Part shown: piece after piece, positions 41,289 to 51,245 of the stretch | How the letters are laid out: every line of letters starts with the position of its first letter | Numbering within the stretch: position 1 is the stretch's first letter | Origin: Shimia sp. SK013 | Lineage (GTDB): Bacteria > Pseudomonadota > Alphaproteobacteria > Rhodobacterales > Rhodobacteraceae | Assembly (NCBI RefSeq): GCF_001292625.1 | Contig: NZ_LAJH01000012.1 | Location: 310,001-374,000 of the forward strand | Reading direction: 5' to 3' | DNA length: 64,000 nucleotides | The notes under the pieces: generated by a model | The model's input: only the letters and a program-made list of their open reading frames with translations | Databases searched by the model: none | Told to the model about the DNA's origin: nothing | Program-made: the position numbers and the translations under genes

Positions 41289-42143
41289 ATGATTCCAGCA
41301 GCCTTTGAATATTATAGGCCCAAGGATATGGCGGGCGTCTTGTCCGTTCTTGAGGAACATGGAGATGATGCGCGCGTCGTGGCGGGGGGGCACAGCCTTA
41401 TCCCGATGATGAAGCTGCGCATGGCCGAAGTGCCGCACCTGATCGACTTGCAGGATGTGGCCGGATTGACCGGCATCTCGATTGATGCGGGACGCATTCG
41501 CATCGGAGCGATGACGACCCAGCATGAAATTATCAACCACGCCGGCCTGACAGATGCAGCCCCAATCATGCGCGAGGCGTCGCTTCAGATTGCCGATCCG
41601 CAGGTGCGCTATATGGGCACGGTTGGCGGCAACGTCGCCAATGGCGATCCGGGCAACGACATGCCGGGATTGATGCAATGCCTTGATGCTACTTTCATCT
41701 TGGTGGGACCGGATGGCGAACGCTCGGTTGCCGCGCGCGACTTTTATGAAGCTGCGTACATGACGGACCGCGCGGACGACGAGGTTCTGACTGCAGTCGA
41801 ATTTGCCGCGCCCAATGCCGGGTATGCCTACGAGAAACAGAAGCGCAAGATTGGGGATTATGCGACGGCGGCGGCCGCTGTGCTGATCACCAAAGAGGGC
41901 GGCGCATGCGCGTCAGCCTCGATTGCGATGACCAACCTGAGCGACACGCCGGTTTACTCGGCTGACGCGGGGGCGGCCCTTGTCGGGTCGTCTTTGGATG
42001 ATGCGTCCATGAAAGCCGCTGTAGACGCCATGTTGGGTGACATCGACCCGACAGAGGACAACCGTGGCCCGGTTGAATTCAAACGCCATGCAGCGTCGGT
42101 CATCCTGCGTCGCGCCATCGAAAACGCCTGGGACAGGGCCTGA
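41289..42143 (+). CDS. coxM: CO dehydrogenase medium (FAD) subunit CoxM
   Basis: 284 aa flavoprotein subunit that takes electrons from the Fe-S subunit. FAD-binding motifs [13 protein letters not shown] (32-44) and [16 protein letters not shown] are those of CoxM. The start MIPAAFEYY at 41289 follows an AGGGAGGAG site; an upstream TTG in frame is not needed. First structural gene of the operon in canonical order M-S-L. Confidence 0.95.
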   Translation: MIPAAFEYYRPKDMAGVLSVLEEHGDDARVVAGGHSLIPMMKLRMAEVPHLIDLQDVAGLTGISIDAGRIRIGAMTTQHEIINHAGLTDAAPIMREASLQIADPQVRYMGTVGGNVANGDPGNDMPGLMQCLDATFILVGPDGERSVAARDFYEAAYMTDRADDEVLTAVEFAAPNAGYAYEKQKRKIGDYATAAAAVLITKEGGACASASIAMTNLSDTPVYSADAGAALVGSSLDDASMKAAVDAMLGDIDPTEDNRGPVEFKRHAASVILRRAIENAWDRA

Positions 42144-42165
42144 CCTGAGCCTGAGGAGAGAGAAC

Positions 42166-42660
42166 ATGTCGAACAAAAAACACTTTAAACTGACCGTGAA
42201 CGGTGAAGAGCAAGAGTTTCTGGCCGAGCCGCGTGAACTGTTGATCCACACATTGCGGGAGCGTCTGCGTCAAACGGGTCCTCACATTGGCTGCGAGACG
42301 TCGCATTGCGGTGCTTGCACGGTGACGATGAACGGAAAATCGGTGAAAGCTTGCACCGTGTTTGTCGCCCAAGCCGATGGCGCTGACATCACCACAATCG
42401 AAGGTCTGGGCAATCCTGATAACCTGCACGTGCTGCAGGAGTCGTTCAAAGAGCACCACGGTTTGCAGTGCGGTTTTTGCACGCCGGGTATGATCACCCG
42501 CGCGTCCAAACTGTTGGAAGAGAACCCGACACCAACCGAAGAAGAAGTTCGGTTTGGCATGGCCGGCAACATCTGCCGCTGCACCGGGTATCAGAACATC
42601 GTGAAATCCATCCTTGCTGCGGCGAGTGAGATGAATGCAGCCAAGGAGGCGGCAGAATGA
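42166..42660 (+). CDS. coxS: CO dehydrogenase small (2Fe-2S) subunit CoxS
   Basis: 164 aa. Two [2Fe-2S] clusters: plant ferredoxin type with Cys43, Cys48, Cys51 and Cys63, and the helical type with Cys102, Cys105, Cys137 and Cys139 (CGFCTPGM and CRCTG). It passes electrons from the molybdenum centre to CoxM. Starts [13 protein letters not shown] after a GAGGAGAG site. Its last 4 bases overlap coxL. Confidence 0.96.
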   Translation: MSNKKHFKLTVNGEEQEFLAEPRELLIHTLRERLRQTGPHIGCETSHCGACTVTMNGKSVKACTVFVAQADGADITTIEGLGNPDNLHVLQESFKEHHGLQCGFCTPGMITRASKLLEENPTPTEEEVRFGMAGNICRCTGYQNIVKSILAAASEMNAAKEAAE

Positions 42661-45083
42661 ACAAGGAGCTAACCCGCGAGGAACGCACCGATGCGCTGGG
42701 CGGCATGGGCTGCAAGCGCAAACGCGTAGAGGATGCCCGTTTTACCCAAGGCAAAGGCAACTATGTCGATGACATCCAGCTGCCTGGCATGTTGCAGGGT
42801 GACTTTGTGCGCTCGCCCTATGCGCATGCACGCGTCAAATCGATCGACAGCAGCGCCGCAATGGCTTTGGATGGTGTGATTGCCGTTCTGACGGCCGAAG
42901 ATCTGGCGCCGCTGGGGCTGCACTGGATGCCGACGCTGGCTGGTGACAAGCAGATGGTTCTGGCCGACGGCAAAGTGCTGTTTCAAGGACAGGAAGTCGC
43001 CTTTGTGGTCGCCAAAGACCGCTATATCGCGGCCGACGCTGTGGAGCTGGTCGAAGTGGATTACGAAGAACTTCCGGTTCTGACAGATCCGTTTGCTGCG
43101 ATGGAATCCGACGTGGTCCTGCGTGAGGATCTGCTTGGTGACGGCGGCAGCCTGCCGGACGGCGCGCATGGCCCGCGCAAACACCCCAACCATATTTTCA
43201 CGTGGGAAGTGGGCGAGAAAGACGCCACCGAACAGGTGTTGGACGAAGCCGATGTGGTGGCCGAAGAAACGGTTTACTACCACCGCACACACCCGTGCCC
43301 GCTTGAAACCTGTGGCTGCGTGGCGTCGATGGACAAGGTCAACGGCAAGCTGACGTTGCATGGCACGTTTCAGGCACCGCACGCGATCCGCACCGTGGTC
43401 AGCCTGATTTCCGGGATTGAAGAGCACAACATCCGTGTGATTTCGCCCGACATCGGCGGCGGTTTTGGCAACAAGGTTGGGGCCTATCCCGGCTATGTTT
43501 GCTCGGTGGTGGCTTCTATCGTGACCGGCGTTCCGGTCAAGTGGGTCGAGGACCGGATGGAGAACCTGATGACCACCGCATTTGCGCGTGATTATCACAT
43601 GACCGGCAAGATTTCGGCCACCAAAGAAGGCAAGATCACCGGTCTTCATTGTCATGTGACAGCGGATCATGGTGGCTTTGACGCTTGTGCGGACCCGACC
43701 AAATTCCCTGCGGGTTTCATGAACATCTGCACGGGCTCCTATGACATCCCAACGGCCTATTTGGCGGTGGACGGTGTCTATACCAACAAAGCGCCGGGCG
43801 GGGTCAGCTATCGCTGTTCTTTCCGCGTGACGGAAGCCGCGTACTTCATCGAGCGCATGGTCGAAGTTCTGGCGATCGAGTTGAGCATGGACGCGGCCGA
43901 GCTGCGTCGGATCAACTTTATCAAAAAAGAGCAGTTCCCGTATCAGTCCGCCCTTGGGTGGGAGTACGACTCCGGCGACTATCACACTGCTTGGGATAAG
44001 GCGCTGAAGGCTGTGGACTATGACGGTCTGCGGGCCGAGCAAGCCCAGCGTGTCGAGGAGTTCAAAGCTGGCAAGACCCGCAAGTTGATGGGCGTTGGCC
44101 TGACGCATTTCACCGAAATCGTCGGGGCTGGTCCGGTCAAGAATTGCGACATTCTGGGCCTTGGCATGTTTGACAGTTGCGAAATTCGCATCCACCCGAC
44201 GGGGTCTGCGATTGCCCGTCTTGGCACGATCTCGCAAGGTCAGGGTCACGCCACAACCTTTGCGCAGATCCTTGCAACCGAGATCGGCCTGCCAGCGGAC
44301 AGCATCACGATTGAGGAGGGCGACACCGATACGGCACCGTATGGTTTGGGCACTTATGGGTCACGATCTACACCGGTTGCTGGTGCGGCCACGGCGATGG
44401 CGGGGCGCAAAATCCGCGCCAAGGCGCAGATGATCGCGGCCTATCTGCTGGAAGTGCACGATGATGATGTTGAATTCGACGTGGATCGGTTTGTGATCAA
44501 AGGCGCGCCTGAGAAGTTCAAGACGATGAAGGAAATTGCCTTCGCCGCCTACAATCAGGCCATTCCGGGCATCGAGCCAGGTCTGGAAGCGGTCAGCTAC
44601 TATGATCCGCCCAACATGACCTATCCGTTTGGCGCTTATGTCTGTGTCATGGACATCGATGTGGATACCGGTGTGACAGACATCCGCCGCTTCTACGCGC
44701 TGGATGACTGCGGCACGCGCATCAACCCGATGATCATCGAAGGACAAGTGCATGGTGGATTGACCGAGGCGCTGGCCGTCGCGTTGGGTCAAGAGATTGC
44801 CTATGACGACATGGGCAACGTCAAGACCGGAACGTTGATGGACTTCTTCCTGCCGACAGCGTGGGAAGTTCCCAACTATGAGACCGATCACACCGTGACC
44901 CCCAGCCCGCACCACCCGATTGGTGCCAAGGGTGTGGGTGAAAGCCCCCATGTAGGTGGTGTGCCTTGCTTCTCCAATGCGGTGAATGATGCTTTCCGTG
45001 CCTTTGGCCTGCGTCACACAAACATGCCGCATGACCATTGGCGGATCTGGAAGACTGCCAATGATCTGGGTCTGCACGGCTAA
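42657..45083 (+). CDS. coxL: CO dehydrogenase large (Mo-Cu) subunit CoxL, form I
   Basis: 808 aa, the length of known form I CoxL (809 in Oligotropha). The active-site loop reads SYRCSFR with the copper-binding Cys at 387 (equivalent to Cys388); the form I consensus is AYxCSFR, so the first residue is Ser instead of Ala. Form II enzymes read AYRGAGR, which this does not. The base Glu in KGVGES is residue 762 (equivalent to Glu763). Molybdopterin motifs such as GGGFGNK and [11 protein letters not shown] are present. It oxidises CO to CO2 for energy. Confidence 0.95.
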   Translation: MNKELTREERTDALGGMGCKRKRVEDARFTQGKGNYVDDIQLPGMLQGDFVRSPYAHARVKSIDSSAAMALDGVIAVLTAEDLAPLGLHWMPTLAGDKQMVLADGKVLFQGQEVAFVVAKDRYIAADAVELVEVDYEELPVLTDPFAAMESDVVLREDLLGDGGSLPDGAHGPRKHPNHIFTWEVGEKDATEQVLDEADVVAEETVYYHRTHPCPLETCGCVASMDKVNGKLTLHGTFQAPHAIRTVVSLISGIEEHNIRVISPDIGGGFGNKVGAYPGYVCSVVASIVTGVPVKWVEDRMENLMTTAFARDYHMTGKISATKEGKITGLHCHVTADHGGFDACADPTKFPAGFMNICTGSYDIPTAYLAVDGVYTNKAPGGVSYRCSFRVTEAAYFIERMVEVLAIELSMDAAELRRINFIKKEQFPYQSALGWEYDSGDYHTAWDKALKAVDYDGLRAEQAQRVEEFKAGKTRKLMGVGLTHFTEIVGAGPVKNCDILGLGMFDSCEIRIHPTGSAIARLGTISQGQGHATTFAQILATEIGLPADSITIEEGDTDTAPYGLGTYGSRSTPVAGAATAMAGRKIRAKAQMIAAYLLEVHDDDVEFDVDRFVIKGAPEKFKTMKEIAFAAYNQAIPGIEPGLEAVSYYDPPNMTYPFGAYVCVMDIDVDTGVTDIRRFYALDDCGTRINPMIIEGQVHGGLTEALAVALGQEIAYDDMGNVKTGTLMDFFLPTAWEVPNYETDHTVTPSPHHPIGAKGVGESPHVGGVPCFSNAVNDAFRAFGLRHTNMPHDHWRIWKTANDLGLHG

Positions 45084-45089
45084 ACATTT

Positions 45090-45119
45090 GGCGCGCGCGG
45101 TCTTGGGGCTGCGCGCGCC
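45090..45119 (+). promoter_or_regulatory. strong stem-loop between coxL and coxD
   Basis: GGCGCGCGC, 12-base loop, GCGCGCGCC: a perfect 9-bp G+C stem 6 bases after the coxL stop, with no U tract. It may protect the coxMSL mRNA from 3' decay so that the structural subunits outnumber the assembly proteins encoded downstream. Confidence 0.65.
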
Positions 45120-45139
45120 TCCAAAGACTTGAGGCTCTC

Positions 45140-46015
45140 ATGACCTGGACTGATCTGCAAACTGCCCTGGCGGCACAGAATTACGTGGCATCCGACGATT
45201 TGTCTGTGTCGTTGCATCTGGCGCTGTCGCTGCAACGCCCGCTTCTGCTTGAAGGGGCTGCCGGTGTCGGCAAGACCGAGGTCGCACGTGTTCTCGCAGC
45301 TGCGCAAGACACTAAGCTGATCCGCTTGCAGTGTTACGAAGGGCTGGACGCGTCGCAGGCGATTTATGAATGGAACTATCAGCGTCAATTGCTGGCAATT
45401 CGCGCCTCGTCTGAGGCGGGCGAAACCGGCAAAGAGGTCGAAGACCGCATCTTTTCGCGGGACTACTTGCTGGAGCGTCCTTTGCTGGCGGCGATCACGC
45501 AAGAAACGTCGCCGGTGCTGTTGATTGATGAAATTGACCGGGCGGATGAAGAATTTGAGGCTTTTTTGTTGGAAGTCCTTGCGGATTATCAAATCACCGT
45601 ACCGGAGCTTGGCACCATTCCCGCGACCAGCGTGCCGACCGTTATCCTGACGTCAAACGGCACCCGCGACTTGTCGGATGCGTTGCGGCGTCGGTGTCTG
45701 TTTGCCTATGTCGAGTATCCCGACCGCGCGACGGAATTGGCGATCCTGCAAGCACGGTGTTCAGGGATTGAAACCCGGCTTGCGGATCAAATCATCGGCT
45801 TTGTGCAGAACCTGCGCAAAGAGGAGCTGGAAAAAACACCGGGCATTGCTGAGACATTGGATTTTGCCGCCGCTCTGGCAGGGCTGGGCATTGCGGATCT
45901 GACTACAGATCCCGTCACCTTGCAGGCCACGCTGACAACGCTGCTGAAAACCCAAAGCGACCGCGCCCATATCACCACCGAAGTTGCACAGCGCCTTGCT
46001 GGGAAAGCGGCATGA
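45140..46015 (+). CDS. coxD: MoxR-type AAA ATPase CoxD
   Basis: 291 aa AAA+ ATPase. Walker A GAAGVGKTE (39-47), Walker B LLIDEIDRADEEFEAFLLE, sensor 1 LTSNGTRDLSDALRRRC. CoxD is known to build the Cu-S part of the CO dehydrogenase active site using ATP. It works with CoxE, whose start overlaps its stop by 4 bases. Confidence 0.93.
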   Translation: MTWTDLQTALAAQNYVASDDLSVSLHLALSLQRPLLLEGAAGVGKTEVARVLAAAQDTKLIRLQCYEGLDASQAIYEWNYQRQLLAIRASSEAGETGKEVEDRIFSRDYLLERPLLAAITQETSPVLLIDEIDRADEEFEAFLLEVLADYQITVPELGTIPATSVPTVILTSNGTRDLSDALRRRCLFAYVEYPDRATELAILQARCSGIETRLADQIIGFVQNLRKEELEKTPGIAETLDFAAALAGLGIADLTTDPVTLQATLTTLLKTQSDRAHITTEVAQRLAGKAA

Positions 46016-47199
46016 GCCGTGTTACCCGCTTTGCGGGTCGTGACCCCGGTGCCTCGGCGCGTATGTCGGGATTTATGGCCCACTTGCGCGAGAACGGTCT
46101 GCGTCTTGGTGTGCAGGAAACAGAAACGGCGCTGTCGGCACTGACATTTGTTGAGGCAGCAAGTCCGGACCAAACACGCCATGCTCTGAAGGCTGTCTTC
46201 ACCGGCTGCAAGGACGAGGCGCTGCGGTTTGACGCGCTGTTTGACGCCTTTTGGATGGACGCAGGCCGCGTCCGCCAAAAGGTGATCCCCAAGACTATGC
46301 CCCCCGCCAAAGGTGATGACAGCGTGAAGTCGTCACGCGACGCGAAAGGCAAAGATGCTGGAGGCGCCGGAGAAGCGACCGCGCCTGAAGGCGGCAGCGG
46401 TGAAGCGGATAGTGATGGCGAAGGCAAGCTGATTGCCACGGAGGTGCGCAACCTGTCGCGTCGCGACCTGCGCGATCTGGTGCGGCCCGAAGAGATTGCG
46501 GAGGCAGAAGCCGTTGCGCGCCGCCTTGGTCTGGCATTGCGCGACCGCCGCTCACGCCGTCGTGTCGCAGCCCGCAGAGGCGACCGGCTGCATTTCCGCA
46601 AGACCATCCGCCGCAGCCTTGCGACAGGCGGCGAGCCGGTGCGCCTGATTAAACGCAAACGCCCTGACCGCAGCCGAAAGATCGTCACACTTTGCGACGT
46701 GTCCGGGTCGATGAGTGTTTATGCGCAGGTATTTCTGGCATTCCTCGCGGGGCTGATGCGCAGCGATCCCACTGCGGACGCGTATCTTTTCCACACTCGG
46801 CTTGTGCGCATCACCGAAGCCTTGCGCGACAAGGACGCGATGCGCGCCATTGGGCGGATGTCGTTGATGGCAGACGGGTTTGGGGGTGGTTCGAAAATCG
46901 GCGAGAGCCTTGAGACTTTTGCCAACACCTATGCCCGCAAATTTGTCGATGGGCGATCTGTGGTCATGATTTTCTCGGATGGTTACGACACATCTGATCC
47001 GGATCGCTTGGGCACCGCATTGGCCACATTGCGCAAACGAGGGTGTCGGGTCATCTGGCTCAACCCGCTCAAGGGTTGGAAGGATTACGCTCCGGTTGCC
47101 GCTGGCATGGCCGCGGCGCTTCCGTATTTGGACCGTTTTGCCGCGGCCAACACTTTGGAGGATCTTGTTGCATTGGAAAAGGAACTGGTGACGCTATGA
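46012..47199 (+). CDS. coxE: VWA-domain protein CoxE
   Basis: 395 aa. N-terminal helical region, a charged low-complexity linker (AKGKDAGGAGEATAPEGGSG at about 106-125), then a basic stretch and a C-terminal von Willebrand A domain with MIDAS motif CDVSGSMSV near residue 229 and FSDGYDTSDPDRLG. Partner of CoxD in copper-sulfur maturation of the enzyme. Overlaps both neighbours by 4 bases. Confidence 0.92.
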   Translation: MSRVTRFAGRDPGASARMSGFMAHLRENGLRLGVQETETALSALTFVEAASPDQTRHALKAVFTGCKDEALRFDALFDAFWMDAGRVRQKVIPKTMPPAKGDDSVKSSRDAKGKDAGGAGEATAPEGGSGEADSDGEGKLIATEVRNLSRRDLRDLVRPEEIAEAEAVARRLGLALRDRRSRRRVAARRGDRLHFRKTIRRSLATGGEPVRLIKRKRPDRSRKIVTLCDVSGSMSVYAQVFLAFLAGLMRSDPTADAYLFHTRLVRITEALRDKDAMRAIGRMSLMADGFGGGSKIGESLETFANTYARKFVDGRSVVMIFSDGYDTSDPDRLGTALATLRKRGCRVIWLNPLKGWKDYAPVAAGMAAALPYLDRFAAANTLEDLVALEKELVTL

Positions 47200-47975
47200 C
47201 CCCCGCAGAGTTTATGGATGCCGACTTGGCGCAAACGGTTAGTGCGCTGCGCGACAAGGACGAACCGTTTGCCTTTGCCACCATCGTGCGCACCGCCGGC
47301 ACCACGGCCGCAAAACCCGGCGCCAAGGCAATCATTGGCGCGGATGGGACCATTCTCAATGGATTTCTTGGCGGCGGGTGCACGCGCGGCGCTGTCAAAC
47401 GTGCCACGCTCATCGCACTTAATTCTGGCGCGCCGCAATTGGTGTCTGTCGCCCCCGAAGATTTCCTGAACGACATCGGGGTCAGCGCGGGGGCGATGGT
47501 GGACGGTGTGACCTATGCCCGCAACGGCTGTCCGTCTCGCGGCACGATTGATATTTTCATAGAACCGTGCCTGCCGATGCCTGAGTTGACCGTACTTGGT
47601 GCGTCGCCTGTGGCCGAAGCGCTTGCGGAATTGGCGCCGCATTTTCACTGGTCGGTATCGCGGGCTGTGGAGGCACCGGCAATAGTGGGGAAGTTACAGG
47701 CCACCGTTGTCGCCACTCAGGGACAAGGCGATCTGGATGCCCTGCGTGCCGCGCTCGGGCAAAGCGCAAGTTATGTGGCGTTTGTTGGCAGCCATAAAAA
47801 GTATGCCTCTTTGTCGAAAAAGCTTGCGGACGCAGGCGTGTCCCAAAGCGACATCGACCGGGTCGTGGCGCCTGCGGGGCTTGATATTGGTGCTGTGACG
47901 CCTGAGGAAATCGCGCTCTCGATCCTTGGCGAATTGATCCAAATACGCCGAAGAGATCTGGAAAGGAGGCCGTAA
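47196..47975 (+). CDS. coxF: XdhC-family maturation protein CoxF
   Basis: 259 aa. N-terminal XdhC/CoxI domain (FAFATIVRTAGTTAAKPGAKA, GFLGGGCTRGAVKR) and C-terminal Rossmann-like half (LTVLGASPVAEALAEL, YVAFVGSHKKYASLSKKL, VVAPAGLDIGAVTPEEIALSI). XdhC proteins sulfurate and insert the Mo cofactor. An earlier open frame runs through coxE and is not real. Stop overlaps the next small ORF by 1 base. Confidence 0.92.
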   Translation: MTPAEFMDADLAQTVSALRDKDEPFAFATIVRTAGTTAAKPGAKAIIGADGTILNGFLGGGCTRGAVKRATLIALNSGAPQLVSVAPEDFLNDIGVSAGAMVDGVTYARNGCPSRGTIDIFIEPCLPMPELTVLGASPVAEALAELAPHFHWSVSRAVEAPAIVGKLQATVVATQGQGDLDALRAALGQSASYVAFVGSHKKYASLSKKLADAGVSQSDIDRVVAPAGLDIGAVTPEEIALSILGELIQIRRRDLERRP

Positions 47976-48067
47976 TGCGCAAGCTGCTACACCGCATGGC
48001 CCGTCGTTTGATGCCTTCTGCCGAGCAGGCCGAGGTGCTGGCCAAGATCAAATTCCCCTGTTGCTGA
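47975..48067 (+). CDS. 30-aa peptide gene between coxF and coxG
   Basis: Reads MRKLLHRMARRLMP, then SAEQAEVLAKIKFPCC and stop. A perfect AAAGGAGG lies 7 bases upstream and the ATG overlaps the coxF stop by 1 base, the same coupling seen throughout the operon; coxG starts 22 bases later with its own AAAGGA. The first half is strongly basic and amphipathic; the end is a Cys-Cys pair. It is too short for common gene finders. I do not know a family. A role with copper or in anchoring is speculation. Confidence 0.6.
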   Translation: MRKLLHRMARRLMPSAEQAEVLAKIKFPCC

Positions 48068-48089
48068 CGTTAGAAAGAAAGGAAATGCC

Positions 48090-48542
48090 ATGGAATTGGC
48101 TGACGAAATCACAATCAATGCACCCATAGAGGTGGTTTATGCCGCCCTGAATGATCCGGATATTTTGAAGCAATGTATCCCTGGTTGTGAGGAACTGATC
48201 AAGAAATCCGACACCGAGTTGGAAGCCAAAGTTGTCTTGAAGGTGGGGCCGGTCAAAGCCAAATTCAGCGGCGATGTGGTGCTGAACACGGAAGGTGCAC
48301 CGGACGCATTTTCCCTGACGGGTCAAGGCAACGGCGGCGCTGCGGGACATGCCAAAGGCGGCGCGGATGTTGTATTGGTCACCGAAGGCGATCAGACCAT
48401 TTTGAGATATGAAGCCAAAGCTCAGATCGGTGGGAAACTGGCACAGCTGGGCAGCCGTTTGATTCAAAGCACGGCCAAGAAACTGGCTGCTAAGTTCTTC
48501 AAATCATTTGCGGATGTCGTGGCGGAAGACCCCGTCGCCTGA
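48090..48542 (+). CDS. coxG: CoxG, SRPBCC-fold CO dehydrogenase partner
   Basis: 150 aa. SRPBCC domain (ELADEITINAPIEVVYAALN, CIPGCEELIKKS, GGKLAQLGSRLIQSTAKKL). CoxG links CO dehydrogenase to the membrane and is reported to carry quinone to it. This copy ends FKSFADVVAEDPVA with no C-terminal hydrophobic tail, although some CoxG proteins have one. Last gene of the operon, followed 11 bases later by a strong terminator. Confidence 0.92.
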   Translation: MELADEITINAPIEVVYAALNDPDILKQCIPGCEELIKKSDTELEAKVVLKVGPVKAKFSGDVVLNTEGAPDAFSLTGQGNGGAAGHAKGGADVVLVTEGDQTILRYEAKAQIGGKLAQLGSRLIQSTAKKLAAKFFKSFADVVAEDPVA

Positions 48543-48553
48543 GCCAATTGCTG

Positions 48554-48599
48554 GCAGATCGGCCCGTGCCTTGGGGTGAAGGCCGATCTGCTGCTTTTT
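48554..48599 (+). terminator. rho-independent terminator of the cox operon
   Basis: GCAGATCGGCC (48554-48564), 16-base loop, GGCCGATCTGC (48581-48591): a perfect 11-bp stem, followed by TGC and five T. It begins 11 bases after the coxG stop. Confidence 0.9.
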
Positions 48600-48656
48600 G
48601 AGGGTCCTGAGCTTGGAAAAGATGGCAAGTTTTGCCGCCGTACGGATACGGTCACC

Positions 48657-48732
48657 AAAAGGACATGGGGCTTTGCCCCTTTTGGCCTTTGGCCAATTCA
48701 CCCCAGGATATTTGAGGCAAAAGGAAGAGGCG
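48657..48732. repeat. intergenic hairpin element of roseobacter type
   Basis: Three parts: GGGGC-TTT-GCCCC then TTTT (48667-48683), TTGGCC-TTT-GGCCAA (48682-48696), and a block around CACCCCAGGATATTTGAGG. From memory, sequences like this last block occur between many genes in Rhodobacteraceae; this was not checked. It lies between the convergent cox and eda operons and may serve as a terminator for either. Confidence 0.5.
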
Positions 48733-48743
48733 GGCGGGCCTGA

Positions 48744-49391
48744 TTAGCGCGGCAGCGCGGCGGCGGCGCGGGCGAGGGCTTCGATCTCGTCCCATTTGCC
48801 GCCTTTGACCAATGCAGAGGGCGCGACCCAGCTGCCACCTGCGCAGATGATATTGGGCAGGCTTAGGTAGTCCGCCGCGTTTTGCGGGTTTACGCCACCG
48901 GTCGGGCAGAAGCTGATTTGTGGCAAGGGACTGGCAAGGGATCCGAGGAACTTGGCGCCGCCTGCGGCTTCGGCTGGAAAGAATTTCAACATGTCATAGC
49001 CGCGTTCCAGAAGCGCCATCGCCTCTGACGCGCTGGCGGCACCGGGCAACAGCGGCAAGCCTTCGGCCTCGCAGGCATCCAGCAGCGTGTCGGTTGCACC
49101 CGGGGAGACGCCGAAAGTGGCGCCAGCGTCCTTGGCAGCTTTGACATCATCGGGTGTCAACAATGTGCCCGCACCAACCATGCCGCCTTTGACTTCGGCC
49201 ATCGCGGCGATCACGTCCAGTGCGGCCGGTGTGCGCAAGGTGACTTCGAGGGCTGGCAAACCACCTGCGACCAGAGCTTCTGCCAGCGGTTTGGCGTGGG
49301 CCACGTCATGCACAACAAGCACGGGGACAATGGGGGCGGCTTCGCAAATTCTGCGGGCTTCAACAGAGGCTTGCTGTGGGGTGATGGGCAT
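48744..49391 (-). CDS. eda: 2-keto-3-deoxy-6-phosphogluconate aldolase
   Basis: 215 aa class I aldolase that splits KDPG to pyruvate and glyceraldehyde-3-phosphate. The Schiff-base Lys is in DMLKFFPAEAAGG, and the catalytic Glu in PALEVTLRTPAAL; GVSPGATD and CPTGGVNPQN are also typical. The start MPITPQQ at 49391 lies 4 bases after the edd stop. Last gene of gap-zwf-edd-eda. Confidence 0.95.
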   Translation of the reverse strand: MPITPQQASVEARRICEAAPIVPVLVVHDVAHAKPLAEALVAGGLPALEVTLRTPAALDVIAAMAEVKGGMVGAGTLLTPDDVKAAKDAGATFGVSPGATDTLLDACEAEGLPLLPGAASASEAMALLERGYDMLKFFPAEAAGGAKFLGSLASPLPQISFCPTGGVNPQNAADYLSLPNIICAGGSWVAPSALVKGGKWDEIEALARAAAALPR

Positions 49392-49395
49392 AGTG

Positions 49396-51204
49396 TCAGG
49401 CTCCAAAAACGGTTGCGCCGGTGTCGGCAGATGTCACGGCGTTGCGAAACAGGCCGAAGAGTTCGCGGCCTGTTCCATGTTGATAGGCGGACAGATCGGC
49501 GGTGACCACGTCGCGGTCAAGGAAATCCTCGGCGAGCACTTCGAGCGTGCCTGAGGTGGCATCCACGCGCACAATGTCACCGTCGCGCAGTTTGGCGATT
49601 GGGCCGCCATCGAGCGCTTCGGGGACCACGTGGATCGCGGAAGGGATTTTGCCAGACGCACCGGACATGCGCCCGTCGGTGACAAGCGCCACTTTTTGGC
49701 CGCGACCCTGCATGATCGACAGGAACGGCGTCATGGAATGCAGTTCGGGCATACCGTTGGCTTTGGGGCCTTGGAAGCGGACGACAATCACCACATCTTC
49801 GGTCAGCTCGCCTGCCTTGAAAGCCTCTTTGGCTTCGTTCTGGTCGTGAAAAATGCGCGCAGGGGCCTCGATCACCCGGTTTTCAGTCGCCACAGCGGAG
49901 ACTTTCATCACGCCGGTGCCGAGGTTGCCGGTCAAGCGGGACAGGCCGCCGGTTTCCTGAAAAGGGTTGTCGGCGGGCCGCACGATTTGCTCGTTCAGGC
50001 TGTCTTTGGGGCCGTCGCGCCACGTAAGCGCGCCATCTTCCAAGAAGGGCTCGGAGGTGTAGCTGCCAAGGCCGGCGCCAGTGACGGTCTTGGTGTCGTC
50101 GTGCAGATAGCCCGCACCCAAGAGTTGGCCGATCATGTAGCCAAGCCCGCCGGCGGCGTGGAAATGGTTCACGTCTGCCAAGCCGTTGGGATAGACGCGG
50201 GCGATCAGGGGCACCACGTCAGACAGGTCTGCGAAGTCCTGCCAGTCAAGGATCACGCCGCCCGCACGGGCCATGGCGATCAGGTGGATCAGCAAGTTGG
50301 TAGAGCCGCCCGTGGCCATAAGGCCAACGATGCCGTTTGCGTAAGCTTTCTCGTCCAGCACCTCACATACCGGCGTGTAGTCGTTGCCAAGTGCCGACAG
50401 AGACAGCGCGCGTTTGGCGCCCTCGCGGGTTAGGGCGTCGCGCAGGTCCGTGCCCGGGGTCACAAAAGAGGAGCCTGGCAAATGAAGCCCCATGAATTCC
50501 ATCAACATCTGGTTGGTGTTGGCCGTGCCATAGAACGTGCAGGTGCCGGGGCCGTGGTAAGCGGACATTTCGGATTTCAGGAGCTCATCACGTCCAATTT
50601 CGCCAGCGGCGAATTTCTTGCGAACCTCTGATTTCTCGTCGTTGGAGATGCCTGAGGTCATCGGGCCTGCGGGTAGGAAGACCGCCGGAAGATGGCCAAA
50701 CGCCTGCGCACCGATGATGAGGCCGGGAACGATCTTGTCGCAAACGCCAAGGAAGACGGTGGCGTCAAAGACGTTGTGCGACAGCGCCACGCCGACACCC
50801 ATCGCGATCGCATCACGCGAGAACAGAGAGAGCTCCATGCCCGCTTCGCCTTGGGTGATGCCATCACACATTGCTGGGACGCCGCCCGCAACCTGTGCGG
50901 TGCCGCCAATGGTACGGACTGCCTCTTTTATGGCCGCAGGGTAGGCCTCAAACGGCTGATGCGCCGACAGCATATCGTTGTAGGCAGTGATGATACCAAG
51001 GTGACCAGCGTCCTGAGTTGCGAGCGCGTCTTGGTCTTCGCCGGTTGCGGCATATGTGTGGGCCTGACCAGAACACGACAGATGCGCGCGGGCGGGGCCC
51101 TGTTTGCGGGCTTGTGCCATACGCGCAAGATAAGCAGTGCGGGTCGGCCCGCTGCGAGCGATGATGCGGTCTGTAACCGCCTGCAATGTTGGGTGGATCG
51201 GCAT
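49396..51204 (-). CDS. edd: 6-phosphogluconate dehydratase
   Basis: 602 aa Fe-S dehydratase that makes KDPG from 6-phosphogluconate. Family blocks [75 protein letters not shown] and [20 protein letters not shown] are present; Cys residues in CDK and GTC fit the [4Fe-4S] ligands. Start at 51204 with AGGAAGGAAGG upstream; 41 bases after the zwf stop. Confidence 0.96.
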   Translation of the reverse strand: MPIHPTLQAVTDRIIARSGPTRTAYLARMAQARKQGPARAHLSCSGQAHTYAATGEDQDALATQDAGHLGIITAYNDMLSAHQPFEAYPAAIKEAVRTIGGTAQVAGGVPAMCDGITQGEAGMELSLFSRDAIAMGVGVALSHNVFDATVFLGVCDKIVPGLIIGAQAFGHLPAVFLPAGPMTSGISNDEKSEVRKKFAAGEIGRDELLKSEMSAYHGPGTCTFYGTANTNQMLMEFMGLHLPGSSFVTPGTDLRDALTREGAKRALSLSALGNDYTPVCEVLDEKAYANGIVGLMATGGSTNLLIHLIAMARAGGVILDWQDFADLSDVVPLIARVYPNGLADVNHFHAAGGLGYMIGQLLGAGYLHDDTKTVTGAGLGSYTSEPFLEDGALTWRDGPKDSLNEQIVRPADNPFQETGGLSRLTGNLGTGVMKVSAVATENRVIEAPARIFHDQNEAKEAFKAGELTEDVVIVVRFQGPKANGMPELHSMTPFLSIMQGRGQKVALVTDGRMSGASGKIPSAIHVVPEALDGGPIAKLRDGDIVRVDATSGTLEVLAEDFLDRDVVTADLSAYQHGTGRELFGLFRNAVTSADTGATVFGA

Positions 51205-51245
51205 GGGAGCCTTCCTTCCTGATAAATCGCGTCTGTTTGGTTGCG

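Noticed and set aside
42669-44249. 526-aa open frame on the minus strand opposite coxL
   Set aside because: It lies fully antisense to coxL, which has complete family motifs. The sequence is His/Arg-rich and without a recognisable domain, as expected for a shadow frame in G+C-rich DNA.
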